Shown: positions 12,301 to 23,919, counted from the first letter of the stretch. The stretch is DNA of 64,000 nucleotides from Callorhinus ursinus (GCF_003265705.1 NW_020312775.1:8094075-8158074), one strand, 5' to 3'. Numbers and translations are program-made. Notes: generated by a model not told the origin, from the letters alone.

Positions 12301-13202
12301 AATCTTGGAGTAGAACATAGGCAGTAATGTCTTCACCATTGGCCACAGCAACTTCTTTCAAGATTCATATCCAAAGGCTGGTGAAACAAAAACAAAAAAT
12401 GAACTTTTGACTTCATCAAGATAAAAAGCTTCTGCACAGCAAAGGAAACAGTCAACAAAACAAAGAGGCAACCCACAGAATGGGAGAAGATATTTGCAAA
12501 TGACACTACAGATAAAGGGCTGGTATCCAAGATCTATAATGAACTTCTCACACTCAACACCCAAAAAACAAATAATCAAGTCAACAAATGGGCAGAACAC
12601 ATGAACAGACACTTCTCCAAAGAAGACGTACAAATGGCTAACAGACACATGAAAAAATGTTCATCATCATTAGCCATCAGGGAAATTCAAATCAAAACCA
12701 CATTGAGATACCACCTTACACCAGGTAGAGTGGCAAAATTGACAAGACAAAGAAAAACAAATGTTGTAGAGGTTGTGGAGAAAGGGTAACCCTCTTACAC
12801 TTTTGGTGGGAAAGCAAGTTGGTATAGCTACTTTGGAAAATGGTGTGGAGGTGCCTCAAAAAATTAAAAATAGAGCTACCCTATGACCCAGTAATTGCAC
12901 TCCTTGGTATTTACCCCAAAGACACAGATGCAGTGAAAAGAAGGGCCATATGCACCCCAATGTTCATAGCAGCAATGTCCGTAATAGCCAAACTGCTGAA
13001 AGAGCCGAGATTCCCTTCAACATTTGAATGGATAAAGAAGATGTGGTCCATATATACAATGGAATATTACTCAGCCTTCAGAAAGGATGAATACCGAACT
13101 TTTAAATCAACATGGATGGGACTGGAGGAGATTATGCTAAGTGAAATAAGTCAAGCAGAGAAAGTCAATTATCATATGGTTTCACTTCCGTATGGAACAT
13201 AA
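9384..13202 (+). pseudogene. L1-ORF2: L1 ORF2p pseudogene (endonuclease - reverse transcriptase)
   Basis: ORF2p nicks target DNA and primes reverse transcription there. The N-terminal endonuclease fragment (9410-9640) keeps the asparagine of the LNVN motif and the glutamate of EETH, both catalytic positions in this family. The reverse-transcriptase block at 10761-11480 has [20 protein letters not shown] and [18 protein letters not shown] frameshift near 11470 moves the frame to 11360-12154. There the catalytic FADD motif has become SVDG (11474-11485), losing the second aspartate. The C-terminal pieces at 12601-12789 and 12840-13202 end at the normal stop. Length matches a full ORF2. Confidence 0.9.
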
Positions 13203-13482
13203 GGAATAGCATGGAAGACATTAGGAGCAGGAAGGGAAAAATGAAGGGTTAAATGAAAGGAAGAGATGAACCATGAAAGACTATGTACTCCAAGAAACAA
13301 ACTGAGGGTTTTAGAGGGGAGGGGGTTGAGGGATGGGTTAGCCTGGTGATGGGTATTAAGGAGGGCATGTACTGCATGGAGCACTGGGTGTTATAAGAAA
13401 ACAATGAAGCATGGATCACTACATCAAAAACTAGTGATGTATTGTATGGACTAACAAATCATAATAAAATAAAATTAAAAAA

Positions 13483-13989
13483 AAGAAACAAGAAAAATAT
13501 CAAATAAATAACTTTACACCTAAGAGGACAAGAAAAAGGACAAACCCCAAAGCTCCTAAAAGTGAGAAAATTATAAAGATTAGAGAGACAATGAATGAAA
13601 TAGAGACAAAAAAAAAAACAATAGAAAAGTTCAATGAACCAAGAGCTGGCTCTTTGAAAAGGTAAACAATTTGATAAATCTGTAGTCAAACTCATCAGGA
13701 CAAAGAGAGAAGGCTCAAATAAATCAATCAGAATTCAAGGTGGTGAAATATGAAATGACACCTTAGAAATATAAGGGATTGTAAGAGAATATTATGAAAA
13801 ATTATATGCCAATAAATTTCACAACCTAAAAGAAATGGATATATTCCTAGAAACACAATCTTCCAAAACTGAATCAGGAAGAAATATAAAATTTGTACAA
13901 ACTGATTATGAGTAATGAAATTGAATGGGTCATCAAAAACCTCCCAAAAATCAAGAGTCCAGTCACAGTTAAATTCTACCAAACATTTA
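13483..13989 (+). mobile_element. L1: old L1, part 2 (end of endonuclease, start of RT region)
   Basis: Continues the element interrupted at 7357: the AAGAAACAAGAAAAATATC duplication is followed by the next ORF2 block (CAAGAGCTGGCTCTTTGAAAAG near 13640, CCCAAAAATCAAGAGTCCAG near 13944). The first 19 nt are the right target-site duplication of the younger L1. It stops at 13989 at a SINE. Confidence 0.88.
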
Positions 13990-14373
13990 GGGATGCTTGG
14001 TTGGCTCAGTCAGTTAAGTGGCTACCTTCAGTCTTTTTTTTTTTTTAAGATTTTATTCATTTATTTGAGAGAGAGAATGAGAGAAAGAGAGCACGAGAGG
14101 GAAGAGGGTCAGAGGGAGAAGCAGACTTCCCGCTGAGCAGGGAGCCCGATGTGGGACTCGATCCAGGGACTCCAGGATCATGACCTGAGCCGAAGGCAGT
14201 CGCTTAACCAACTGAGCCACCTAGGCGCCAGCTACCTTCAGTCTTGCTCATCATCCCAGGATCCTGGGATTGAGTCCCACATCGGGCTCCTTGCTCAGCA
14301 GGGAGTCTGCTTCTCCCTCTCTCTCCCTCTGCTTATGCTCTCTCTGTCAAATAAATAAAATCTTAAAAAAAAA
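13990..14373 (+). mobile_element. SINEC: Can-SINE A, split by a second SINE
   Basis: The head (GGATGCTTGGTTGGCTCAGTC, 13991-14011) continues to 14035. It resumes at about 14246 with the TCATCCCAGGATCCTGGG block and ends with AATAAAATCTTAAAAAAAA. A perfect 20-nt duplication, TAAATTCTACCAAACATTTA, flanks it (13970-13989 and 14374-14393). Confidence 0.95.
14036..14230 (-). mobile_element. SINEC: Can-SINE B, inserted in SINE A
   Basis: A reverse-orientation SINE with a poly-T start and the GGAGAAGCAGACTTCCCGCT, GATCATGACCTGAGCC and CTGAGCCACCTAGGCGCC blocks. The perfect 15-nt duplication GCTACCTTCAGTCTT (14021-14035 and 14231-14245) consists of SINE A sequence, so B is younger than A. Confidence 0.95.
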
Positions 14374-16889
14374 TAAATTCTACCAAACATTTAAGAAGAG
14401 TTAATACTTTTTCTTTTCAAACTATATCAAAAAATAGAAGACGAAAGAAAACTTCCAAATTCATTCTATGAGACCATTACCCTGATGCCCAAACCAGATA
14501 AAGACGTGAAAGAGAGAACTACAGGCCAATATCTCTGATGAACATAGATGCAAAACAAAAAACAAAAAACAAACCCTTACAAAGGTATCAGGAAACCAAA
14601 TTTAACAATATATTAAAAGGATCATTTACCATGATCAAGTGGAATGGATTCCAGAGATGAAAATAGTTCAATGTTGACACATCAGTTAATAGGATATATC
14701 ACATTAATGAGAGGAAAGATAAAAACCATATGATCACTTCAATAGTTTAGAAAACACACTTAACAAAATACATTTGTACAACAAATTAGATTCAGAGGGA
14801 ACACGTATCAATATTAAAAATGTCATATCTTAAAAACCCATAGCTAACATCATACACGATGTTGAAATACTGAAAGCTTTTCTTCTAAGATCTGGAACAA
14901 GACAAGGATGTCCACTCTTAGCACTATTCAACATAGTCCTGGAAGTCATAGCTACAGTGATCAGACAAGGAAAAGAAATTAAAAAACATCCAAATTGGCA
15001 AGGAAAAAGTAAAACTGCTGCTATTTGTAGATGACATAATACATGATATAGGGTTTTATATATATAACACCAGATTCCACCAAAAAACTATTAGAACTGA
15101 TAAATGAATTCAGTCGTTATAGGATACAGAATTAATATACAGAAATATTTTGCATTTCCATACACTAATAATGAAGTAGCACAATGAGAAATTTAAAAAA
15201 AAAATCACATTTGGAATTGCACCAAAAATAACTAGGAATAAATTCAGCCAAGGAAGTTAAAGACTTATACTCTGAAAACTATAAGATATTGATGAAAGAA
15301 ATTGAAGACAACACAAACGAATGGCAATTCATGCCATGCTCATGGGTTAGAAAAATTAATATTGCCAAAATGTTCATACTACTGAGAGCAATTTACAGAT
15401 TCATTGTAATCACTATCATAGTACCAATAGCATTTTTCACAACACTAGTACAAACAATCCTAACATTTGTATAAAACCACAAAATTAATCTTGGAAGTTA
15501 AGAACAAGGCTGGAGTTATCACAGTCCCAGATTTCAAGATTTGCTACAAAGCTACTATAATCAAATAGTAGGGCACTAGTACAAAAGTAGATACACAGAT
15601 CAAGGAAACAGGATATAAATCCCAGAAATAAACCCACATATATATGGTCATTCAATCTATGAAAAAGCAGGGAAGAAGATCTGATGGGGAAAAGGCAGTC
15701 TTTTCAATAAATCGTTTGGGAAAACAGGACAGCTACATGTAAAAGAATGAAAATGGACCACTTTATTACACCATACACAAAAATAAATTCAAACTAGATT
15801 AAAGGCCTAAATATGAGACCTGATACCATAAAACTCCTAAAAGAAACGGTAGGCAATAATCTTGGAAATATACCCCAGCAACATTTTTATGTACCTATCA
15901 CCTCAGGTTAAGAAAATAAAAGCAAAAATTAAGTATTGGGACAACACCAAAAAAAAAGGTCTTGCAGAGCAAAGGAAACTATCAACAAAATGAAAAGGCA
16001 ACCTACTGCATGGGAGAAGATATTTGCAAATGATATATCTGATAAGGGGTTAACATCAAAAATATATAACGAATCAATACAACTTAACACCAAAACTAAA
16101 CAACCAGATTAAAAGATGAGCAGAGGACCTGAATTGATATATTTTCAAAGAATACATACAGATTACCAACAGACACATGAAAAAATGCTCCACATTACTA
16201 ATAATCAAGAAAATTCCAATCAAAACTACAATGAGATATCACTCATGCCAGTTAGAATGGCTAGTATGAAAAACACAAGAAATGATAAGTGCTGATGAGG
16301 ATTCAGAGAAAAGTGAACCCTTGTGCACCGTTTGTGGGAATGTAAATTGGTGCACAATGAGATATCACTTCACACCTGTCAGAATGGATAAAACAAAAAA
16401 CACAAGAAACAACAAGTGTTGGTAAGGATGTGGAGAAAAAGAAACACTTGTGTTCTGTTGGTGGGAATGTACGCTGGTGCAGCCACTGTGGCAAACACTA
16501 TGTAGTTTTTCAAAAAATTAAAAATAGAAATACCATATGATCCAGTAATTCCATTACTGGGTATTTAACTAAAGAAAACAAAAACACTAATTTGAAAGAA
16601 TACACACATCCTTCTGTTTATTTTAGCATTATTTATAATAGCTATGATATGTTAGCAACCTAAGTGTCCATCAATAGATGAAGAGATAAAGATGTGGGTT
16701 ATGTAAACAATCAAATATTACTTAGCCATAAAAAAGAATGAGATGTTGCAATTTGCAACAACATGCATGGGCCTAGAAAGGATTATGCTAAGGGAACTAA
16801 GTCAGACAGAGAATGAGAAATACCATATGATTTCATATGTGAAATAAAAAAAAAACAAATGAATAAAAATATCACAAAAACGTACTCTT
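14374..16889 (+). mobile_element. L1: old L1, part 3 (RT and C-terminal ORF2, start of 3'UTR)
   Basis: Continues directly from part 2 after the SINE. It holds the RT region and the C-terminal domain (ATGGAATATTACTCAG-like block as AATCAAATATTACTTAGCC near 16707). The catalytic motif at 15024-15035 reads FVDD, so both aspartates survive, but the reading frame is broken throughout. The best intact piece is 15289-15474. Near 16270-16450 the block GGATNAGAGAAAAG...GGGAATGTAAATTGG occurs twice (16299-16350 and 16428-16480), a small internal duplication. Confidence 0.85.
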
Positions 16890-17083
16890 TTTTTTAAAGA
16901 TTTTATTTATTTATTTGAGAGAGAGAGAGAATGAGAGATAGAAAGCACGAGAGGGAAGAGGGTCAGAGGGAGAAGCAGACCCCCTGCTGAGCAGGAAGCC
17001 CGATGCAGGACTCAATCCCGGGACTCCAGGATCATGACCCGAGCGGAAGGCAGTCGCTTAACCAACTGAGCCACCCAGGCGCC
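16890..17083 (-). mobile_element. SINEC: Can-SINE inside the old L1 3'UTR
   Basis: Poly-T, TTTATTTATTTGAGAGAGAGAG, GAAGCAGACCCCCTGCTGAGC and CTGAGCCACCCAGGCGCCC appear in order (minus strand). The perfect 17-nt duplication CACAAAAACGTACTCTT flanks it (16873-16889 and 17084-17100). Confidence 0.95.
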
Positions 17084-17400
17084 CACAAAAACGTACTCTT
17101 AAATACAGAAGACAAATTGGTGGTTGCCAAAGGAGAAGTGAGTGGGGGAATGGGAATAATAGATAAATGGGATTAAGAGATACAAACTTATAATTACAAA
17201 ATTGATATGTCACAAAGATGAAAAGTACAACATAGAGAATATAGTCAATAATATTGTATGGGAACAGATGGTGACTATACTTTTGGTAAGTGCTGAGTAT
17301 TATATAGAATTATTGAATCACTATGTTGAATGCCTCAAAATAATATAACATTGTATCTCAATTATACTTCCATAATTATAATGATACTACTAATAAAAAC
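17084..17400 (+). mobile_element. L1: old L1, part 4 (3' end)
   Basis: Typical old L1M 3'UTR: GACAAATTGGTGGTTGCCAA near 17110, then GAATCACTATGTTGAATGCC and TCTCAATTATACTTCCATAA near 17323-17375, ending in an A-rich stretch. It closes the element that opened at about 5585. I could not find a clear target duplication for it. Confidence 0.8.
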
Positions 17401-19500
17401 ACCTCCACGTTGTCTTACAACCACAAACACATTCCCACACCTATTAGATAGGTGTAATTCCTGAACAGTATTTTTCAGGGGATTCCTAAACACTAATGAG
17501 AAGGGAAGAGACAAAATGAAATACATGCAATGCATCCACTTTCACCTGAATTTCCCTATAAACATTGCATACTCAAGCTCACACAAGAACTGCTTCAGCA
17601 CAATATAGAAAGGCCAAAACATTAAAGACATTTAAAGTACTAAATAAATAAATAAATTAAAAGCATGCTGCTAGTATAGATATGTCAAAATTAAAGATTA
17701 ATGGTGAGGTTCTTTACATAACAATTTAGACTCTTATGACTGATTTCAAGATTTATTTTTTGAGTATGATTTCCACTTGGTCAAAATATCAAAGGACTGT
17801 AAATTATATTTTAAAATAGAAGCATAAGAAGTGAAATAAATTATTGTTTTAAATAACAATGGAACAACAGGTCAGGGCAATCCTCAAATATGAAGTAGAC
17901 AATAAAAAAATAGGTGTGTGTATGCAGAGTGTAAATACTTTTGGAGCATTCAAAATATCCTGGAGCATTTTAAAACTTTATCTGCACAATAGAACAATAT
18001 GCATTTGAACTGATTGCTTAAACTCCATAATTAAAGAAATTTGTTTTCTGTTAACCTTAACTTATATAGATTCACATGTAATCACACATTATAATTTGGC
18101 AAAGAAAATGCATATTATTTACAAGTTCACAAAGCATGTAAACAATTATTTTGTTAGGTATGTAAACAACATATGCAATTTATAATCTAATTTGAATGAA
18201 AGTATAGAAAAGTAGAATTATATCTTGAATGCCTCCTCAGACAAAATGTTGAATATGCTTTAACTGTAAGAGAAGAAAAATGACTAATTAAATCTGGAGG
18301 CAAGTTAAAAGTAATTACAGTAAATCAAAAAATGTCTATAAGGTCATGTTAATTTTGCTATCTAAATAGTAATTACACATAACTTGGATAAAACATCCAG
18401 TTTCAGTTATACAAGATACCAAACTGACTGAATACCTTTTTTAGATATCAGTTTATGTTAAACATACTAAAAATGTGTTTGAAACAGTTGAAATTGCAAT
18501 GTTTTATGATAACTGAAAAGAACAAAACTTCTTAAACACAAATTAGCAATTCATTTTAAAATGAAATATACATCATGATTATGGTTTATGTTGATTTCTA
18601 CTGTACCTTTCTTTAGTCCAGGGATGAAAGCTAGAAAAAGAGTTTCATAAAGTTAAATACAATAAATATTTTGTCTTATTTCCAACATGTTATATTAATT
18701 TAACTAAACTGCAATATACTGCAATATACTTTCAACTTCATTTTTCAGAGAATGTGACAACTGAGATAAGGTAGAAGACTGATAACCCATAAAATCTCTC
18801 TCCTGTAATATATTTTTTTTCTAAAATCAGAGCAAGCCTATGCTATATGCTAGCCTCTTGAGTAGCAATTAGTCCTTTCCCTATAGGGAATGTATTGTTG
18901 AACTCAACATTTTGCAAAATCTCAGTAGATTTTCTATTTTCATTGCCTATGATAGCTCAGCAGAGTCTTCTATTGAAATTTTCTCATGGAATTTCTTACA
19001 GGAATTGGAGTATAAAGAAAAACATTGTTTTTACTTAACACCTTGCTCTGCCTCCAAATCTGAGGTGGTAAAAAAATAATGGGAAAAACAAAAATCAACA
19101 GACACTAACATGCGGATGACCCAATAGAAGTATTCTTAACTTGGTTAAGACACTTTATCTATAATATAGCTATTTTTCACAGCTAAAATTCATTTCTCAC
19201 AATTAGAGTGTTGGGAATTAGAGAACATTACCATTATTTCCTAGGAAAATAAATTCAGGCATTGTATTATGGACTTCCTAGAAAACACTAAGATCATGCT
19301 TGACCTGGGATAATTAAAAAAGCCTATTTTTAAATAAAATAATTACACTTTGACAAACACTTGGATATATGTTGATCTGGACAATTATCAAAATTATTCT
19401 TTGTTAAAATTTTAAGATCAACAGCAGAAATGATTTCTTGATATATTTAAAATATGCGTGTAAGTATAAAAATGTTAAAGATAAACATTTTGAACCTGTT
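17401..19500. other. unique AT-rich DNA, no gene seen
   Basis: About 2.1 kb without a recognised exon or repeat, and no reading frame above 60 codons. Two minor features: (AAAT)n near 17640-17656, and a 10-bp tandem duplication TGCAATATAC at about 18709-18730. Confidence 0.55.
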
Positions 19501-19515
19501 TAAAAATCTGTTTTA

Positions 19516-19719
19516 TTTTATTTTTTTCAAAGATTTTATTTACTTATTTGTCAGAGAGAGAGAGAGAGCAAGCGAGCACAAGCGGGGGAGCAGCAGGCTG
19601 AGGGAGAAGTAGGTTTCCTGCTGAGCAAGGAGCCCGATGTGGGACTCGATCCCAGGACCCTGGGATCATGGCCTGAGTCGAAGGCAGATGCTTAACCAAC
19701 TGAGCCACCCAGGCATCCC
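19516..19719 (-). mobile_element. SINEC: Can-SINE
   Basis: Reverse-orientation SINE with AAAGATTTTATTTACTTATTTG, a (GA)n run, GGAGCCCGATGTGGGACTCG and CTGAGCCACCCAGGC. The duplication TAAAAATCTGTTTTA / TAAAAATCGGTTTTA (19501-19515 and 19720-19734) has one mismatch. Confidence 0.95.
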
Positions 19720-19753
19720 TAAAAATCGGTTTTAAATAAAATTAGAACATTAT

Positions 19754-20267
19754 TGAGTAAGGAAAATGTTAAGGTATAGGCAGGGAGAGATAGGAGGCCC
19801 CTGACTCCTCTGACTAGGCTCACACAGGGGGCTATGTGAGCAGACTCACAGAAATTCCAAATGCTAAGGCATACAAAACCAGAGATAAGGGAACAAACCA
19901 GAACACCTGGCCCTGAATGTTAGGGAGTATATATATATATTTTTTTTGGCAGCTACATTGTAATCACAGAAAATGACCAGACCTTAAAGATGAAGTAAGT
20001 CTTTAAGGATGTTATCAATAGTCCTTGTTCAAACCAAGATGGGACAAGAATTTCAAGGCCACAAGCTTCCCAGTCGGTTCTCAATAAAAGACTGCCACTA
20101 AAAGCTACAGTGGCAATGCATTCAGGACTCCTTTCATTCTAGAGAGCTCTTTTCTTTCCTTTCTGTTCTCACCTTCACTTAATAAACTTTCACTTCACTT
20201 CACCCTTTTGTGTCCATGAGATTCATTCTTTGACACCATGAGACAAGAACCCTGCAACCCTGTAACA
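19754..20267 (+). mobile_element. solo LTR of a class-I (gamma-like) endogenous retrovirus
   Basis: The 514-bp block begins TGAGTAAGG, ends CCCTGTAACA (TG...CA), and is flanked by a perfect 4-bp duplication TTAT (19750-19753 and 20268-20271), the length usual for class-I elements. A polyadenylation signal AATAAA lies at 20181. After it come a CTTCACTTCACCC stretch and CACCATGAGACAAGAACCCTGCAACCC, the kind of U5 found in ERV1 LTRs. There is no internal viral sequence beside it. The expected origin is recombination between the two LTRs of a provirus, so no viral gene remains. An old LTR can keep promoter or polyadenylation activity; nothing here shows that it does. Confidence 0.8.
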
Positions 20268-20482
20268 TTATGAAACACAAGACATATGAAATACTTAGAG
20301 AGAAGGAATAGGTCAGAGATAGAAAAAGTGAAGGTGAAAGCATATCTCTATGCAATGATAATGATTAATGAAAGAGCCTTGCCCATTTTAAGTTTCATTG
20401 ATATATACACAGCACATTTATTTTTTTAATATAAGGTGTTCATCTATAAGCAGTGCAAATGAAGAGTAGTACTAGCTGAAAT

Positions 20483-20622
20483 TATATATATATATATTTA
20501 TATATATTTATATATATATAACCCACAGTGCTTTTACAATACACTTATAAATTATATTTATATATATTATATATATAATATATATGTATAACCCACAGTG
20601 ATTTTACAATACAGTTCAGGTA
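20483..20622. repeat. TA-rich tract with a 70-bp duplicated unit
   Basis: (TA)n and TATATTTA arrays surround two copies of ACCCACAGTG(C/A)TTTTACAATACA, at 20521 and 20591, exactly 70 bp apart. It is a tandem duplication of a unit that includes part of the TA array. Confidence 0.85.
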
Positions 20623-20694
20623 GAATCAATCTTCTAAATAAAATTCTGTAACACTCCACTTTTCATAAAATGGTTATACTTCTATGATAATTAT

Positions 20695-20730
20695 CACACA
20701 CACACACATACACACACACACACACGCACA
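20695..20730. repeat. (CA)n microsatellite, interrupted
   Basis: CACACACACACACATACACACACACACACACGCACA; two interruptions (T and G). Likely polymorphic in a population. Confidence 0.95.
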
Positions 20731-21250
20731 ATTCTAACTTATTGTTGGAATTAATAGTCAACTCTGGTAATACTTAAATATAGAATTTTCAAATAAAATG
20801 GTGTGAAAAAGAAAAGTGGCTTTATGCAGAGAGGTAAAGTACTTGTTTTCATTTTAAGACTGCAATTTTAATGTGGTATAAACCTTAGTTACCAAAATCT
20901 TTTCTAATTTGGTAACTGAAAATAACAGAAAAAAATAAAATGGATCTAGATTTATTTCTAAGGGTAAAGAGGTATGAATAAAAGAAACAAAACAGATGAC
21001 ATGACAACATGGTAAAGGAAACAAACACATTTAAAAAACATATCCTAGGAAATGTTTAGCTCTTAAGCTGAAAAATGAAAATTGGTTTACAAATCATTAA
21101 AGTCAAATATTGATAAATTTTCTTTAAAATTCAGCATGATAAGCAGACTCTGCATAAAATTTTCAACACTAATTCTGAAGAGACACAAAATCATGACATG
21201 AAATGGTCAAAAAAGTGAAACCATTTTCCTTCTCTAAAGCAATATATGTA

Positions 21251-22560
21251 GGAGGAGGAGTTAAGATGGCAGAGTACTAGGAGGACCTTATGCTTGCCTT
21301 GTCCCTCAAACACAACTAATTACCAAATCATTCTGAACACCCGTGAAATCAATCTGAGGACTGAGAGACCAAACTGCATAACTAGAGGGAGAAAAGAGGA
21401 AACATGAAAGGTAGGAGGTGCAGTGATGTGATTTGGAGGAAAAAAGTATCCCACGTGCTGCACAAGGGAGGGAGCCCTGATTATGGAGGGGGGGGAGAGA
21501 GAGAGAGAGATGAAGAGGTGGAGATAAAACAGCATACTGAGGACTGCACAAGAAAAACACTTCCCCAAAACCACTGACTGGGAAAACAAGAGGGGCTGAT
21601 TATTGCAAGACTTTATAAGGAGCAGAGCTGAAAATCTGAAGTTTTAGAAGTCATCACCATCACCAGTGTTGAGTCTGGCAAGTACAGTATTGCTCCAGTG
21701 AAGAAGGAGGGCAAAGACACAGGAACAGATGGTGTACTCTGAGGATTCCTTGGGTCATGCTGGGAGATACAGTTCCCCTTCTTGGAGTGCATTTGGGAGA
21801 AGGAGCACTGCCTCTCAGGGAACAAAAGAACCAGCAGACACCATTAAGCTGCCCCATTCATTAGCATACAAGCAGAAAATCCTGCTGAGGACAGCTAACC
21901 TGGAGGATGGCTTTTTGCTGTGCTTTGCCATGAACTCCAAAGCCCTGTGCAGTTATGCAACTGCTTTTCTGGGACAAACCAGTATCAGCCACAGCATGGG
22001 GAAAATCTACTCCAGAGGATCAGTCCAGGTCCATGTCATGCCAGGTCCCTAAAATTTGGAGTTGTGAAATCCAGCCATGAGCATGAGATAAAAACACAGG
22101 AGCACTGCACCACTGCCAGGAGGGCAGATGACATTGACACAGACAGGGTGAAAGCAGGGATCTGCCAGAAGCCTGGGACATAAGAGGAGAGATAGTTCGT
22201 TCTTTTGTGAGGGCTTCCTGAACAGCAGTGAGTGTGGACTCCCCTCTCCAGGGAAGAGAGTGGGCTGAAGCCATTTTTCACACCTTCTATCAGCACAGAT
22301 GGACTTCAGTGAGTGGCATAGCACACACAGTGGAAGCTTGAGACGCTTACACCAGCCCCACACCCATGAACTGTGCAGGTGTCTTTATTACTAAGGCAAG
22401 TGTGATTGAGAGCCATAGCAGCAGCAGGCCCCTCCCTTAGAAGACCAACAAAAATCTCCCTACATACACCACGTCTACTGATCATAGAGTGCTACAAAGC
22501 TTCAGCTGTAGTGTAAATAAGACCAGCCACAGGCTTCCTTTCTTTCCTTTATTTAAAGAT

Positions 22561-22599
<39 letters not shown>

Positions 22600-22810
22600 T
22601 TCAGTCATTTATTTATTTGAGAGAGAGAGTACATGAGGGGAGGGGGTCAGAGGGAGAAGCAGGCTCCCCAGTGAGCAGGGAGCCCAATGTGGGACTCGAT
22701 CCCAGGACTCCAGGATCATGACCTGAGCCGAAGGCCATTGCTTAATCAACTGAGCCACCCAGGCACCCCCAGGCACAGACTTTCTTAACACACAAGACAG
22801 AGACCAAGAC
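21251..22810 (+). other. 5'UTR of the second L1
   Basis: Non-coding leader, more GC-rich than the rest and longer than that of the L1 at 7561. It includes a GGGGGGGGAGAGAGAGAGAG run near 21487. The overlapping short frames on both strands here (21306-22363) are chance frames in the leader. Confidence 0.7.
22544..22768 (-). mobile_element. SINEC: Can-SINE with expanded (TTTA)n tail
   Basis: Reverse SINE in the 5'UTR of the second L1, with GAGGGGAGGGGGTCAGAGGG, GGAGCCCAATGTGGGACTCG and CTGAGCCACCCAGGCACCCC. The tail has grown into more than ten TTTA units (about 22553-22617), broken once by CAGTC. The flanking duplication is weak (CCACAGGCTTCC / CCCAGGCACAGAC), so the exact edges are uncertain. 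Confidence 0.9.
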
Positions 22811-22813
22811 AAA

Positions 22814-23577
22814 ATGACAATATGGAGGAATTCATCCCAAAAGAAAGAACAAGATGTCATGACCAGGGATCTAATCAGAATAGATATAAATAATACATAG
22901 AAAAATCAAACACCCTTACCACAGAGATAAAAGACCTATAAAATAGTCTGGCTGAAGTAAAAATGTTATAACTGAGATGCAAAACCAAATGGATGTAATT
23001 GCCATAATATGGAAGAAGCAGGGAATGAGTAAGTGATATAGAGGATAAAATTATGGGACATATTGAAGCTGAAAAGAAGAGAGAAAGAAAAATATTAGAC
23101 CATGAATGTAAACATAGGGAACTCAGTGACTGCATAAAACATAATAACATTCATATCCTAGAAGTCCAAGAAAAAGAAGACAAGGAAAAAGGCACAGAAG
23201 TTTTATAGGACCACCTTATAGCTAAAAACTTCCTTAGTCTGGGGAAAGAAACAGACATCCAAATTCAGAAGGCACAGAGACCTCCCATCAAAATCAACAA
23301 AAGCTATCCAACATCAAGACATATCATACTTAAATTTGCAAAATACAGAGAAAAGGAAAGAATCCTGAAAGAAGCAAGGGAAAATAAATTCTCAACCTAC
23401 AAGGGGAAGGAAATAAGGATCACAGCAGCTTTCTGCACAGAAACCTGTCAGGGCAGAAGAGAGAGGCATGATATATTCAACATATTGAATGGGAAAAATA
23501 TGCAGCCAAGAATACTTTATCCATCAAGGCCGCCACTCAGAATAAAAGGAGAAATAAAGAGTTTCCTGGACAAATAA
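22814..23577 (+). pseudogene. L1-ORF1: L1 ORF1p pseudogene, C-terminal third still open
   Basis: Remnant of ORF1p. The N-terminal coiled-coil part is broken by stops. From 23221 to the stop at 23575-23577 a frame of 118 codons without an ATG is open. It covers the RNA-recognition fold and C-terminal domain, with ETDIQIQKAQRPPIKIN, FAKYREKERILKEAREN and NMQPRILYPSRPP. These match the conserved ORF1p core. There is no start, so no product is expected. Confidence 0.85.
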
Positions 23578-23788
23578 AAGTTAAAGGAATTCATCACCAC
23601 TAAACCAGTGTAAAGGAAATATTAAAGGGGACTCTTTGAGAGGGAAAGAGCAAAAGCAATGATGACTAAAGAACAGAAAATCTCAAGAAACAATGATTTT
23701 ACAGCTGATATGATGCACTAAATTCATACCTATCAGTAATCAATCTGAATGTAAATGGACTAAGCACTCTAATCAAAAGACATAGGCT

Positions 23789-23919
23789 TGGGTATTAAAG
23801 AGGGCACATTCTGCGTGGAGCACTGGGTGTTATGCACAAACAATGAATCATGGAACACTACATCAAGAACTAATGATGTAATGTATGGTGATTAACATAA
23901 CAATAAAAAATTAAAAAAG
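23789..23919 (+). mobile_element. L1: 131-bp L1 tail inserted in L1
   Basis: Only the last part of a carnivore L1 3'UTR (GGTATTAAAGAGGGCACATT, GGAGCACTGGGTGTTATG, then TAACAATAAAAAATTAAAAAA). The 10-nt duplication GACATAGGCT flanks it (23779-23788 and 23920-23929). The host L1 reads continuously across when it is removed. Confidence 0.9.

Larger units (their letters stand above)
7358..13482 (+). mobile_element. L1: younger L1, essentially full length, inside the older L1
   Basis: Excluding the 203-bp 5' block, the element runs from GAGGGGGATACTGAAAAGATGG (7561) to the A-rich tail (13463-13482, with AATAAA at 13463), about 5.9 kb. Its order is 5'UTR (7561 to about 8530), ORF1 (about 8590-9221), ORF2 (about 9384-13202) and a short 3'UTR ending in the carnivore L1 tail block GGAGCACTGGGTGTTATAAG. 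The 19-nt duplication has one mismatch. All reading frames carry stops or frameshifts, so it is inactive. Confidence 0.93.
20272..21236. other. unique AT-rich DNA with microsatellites
   Basis: No exon or dispersed repeat recognised. Holds the (TA)-rich duplication at 20483-20622 and the (CA)n run at 20695-20730, listed separately. Confidence 0.55.

Noticed and set aside
20483..20730. CRISPR-like or satellite array
   Set aside because: The repeats are TA and CA microsatellites plus one 70-bp duplication, with no regular spacer structure; the genome is mammalian.
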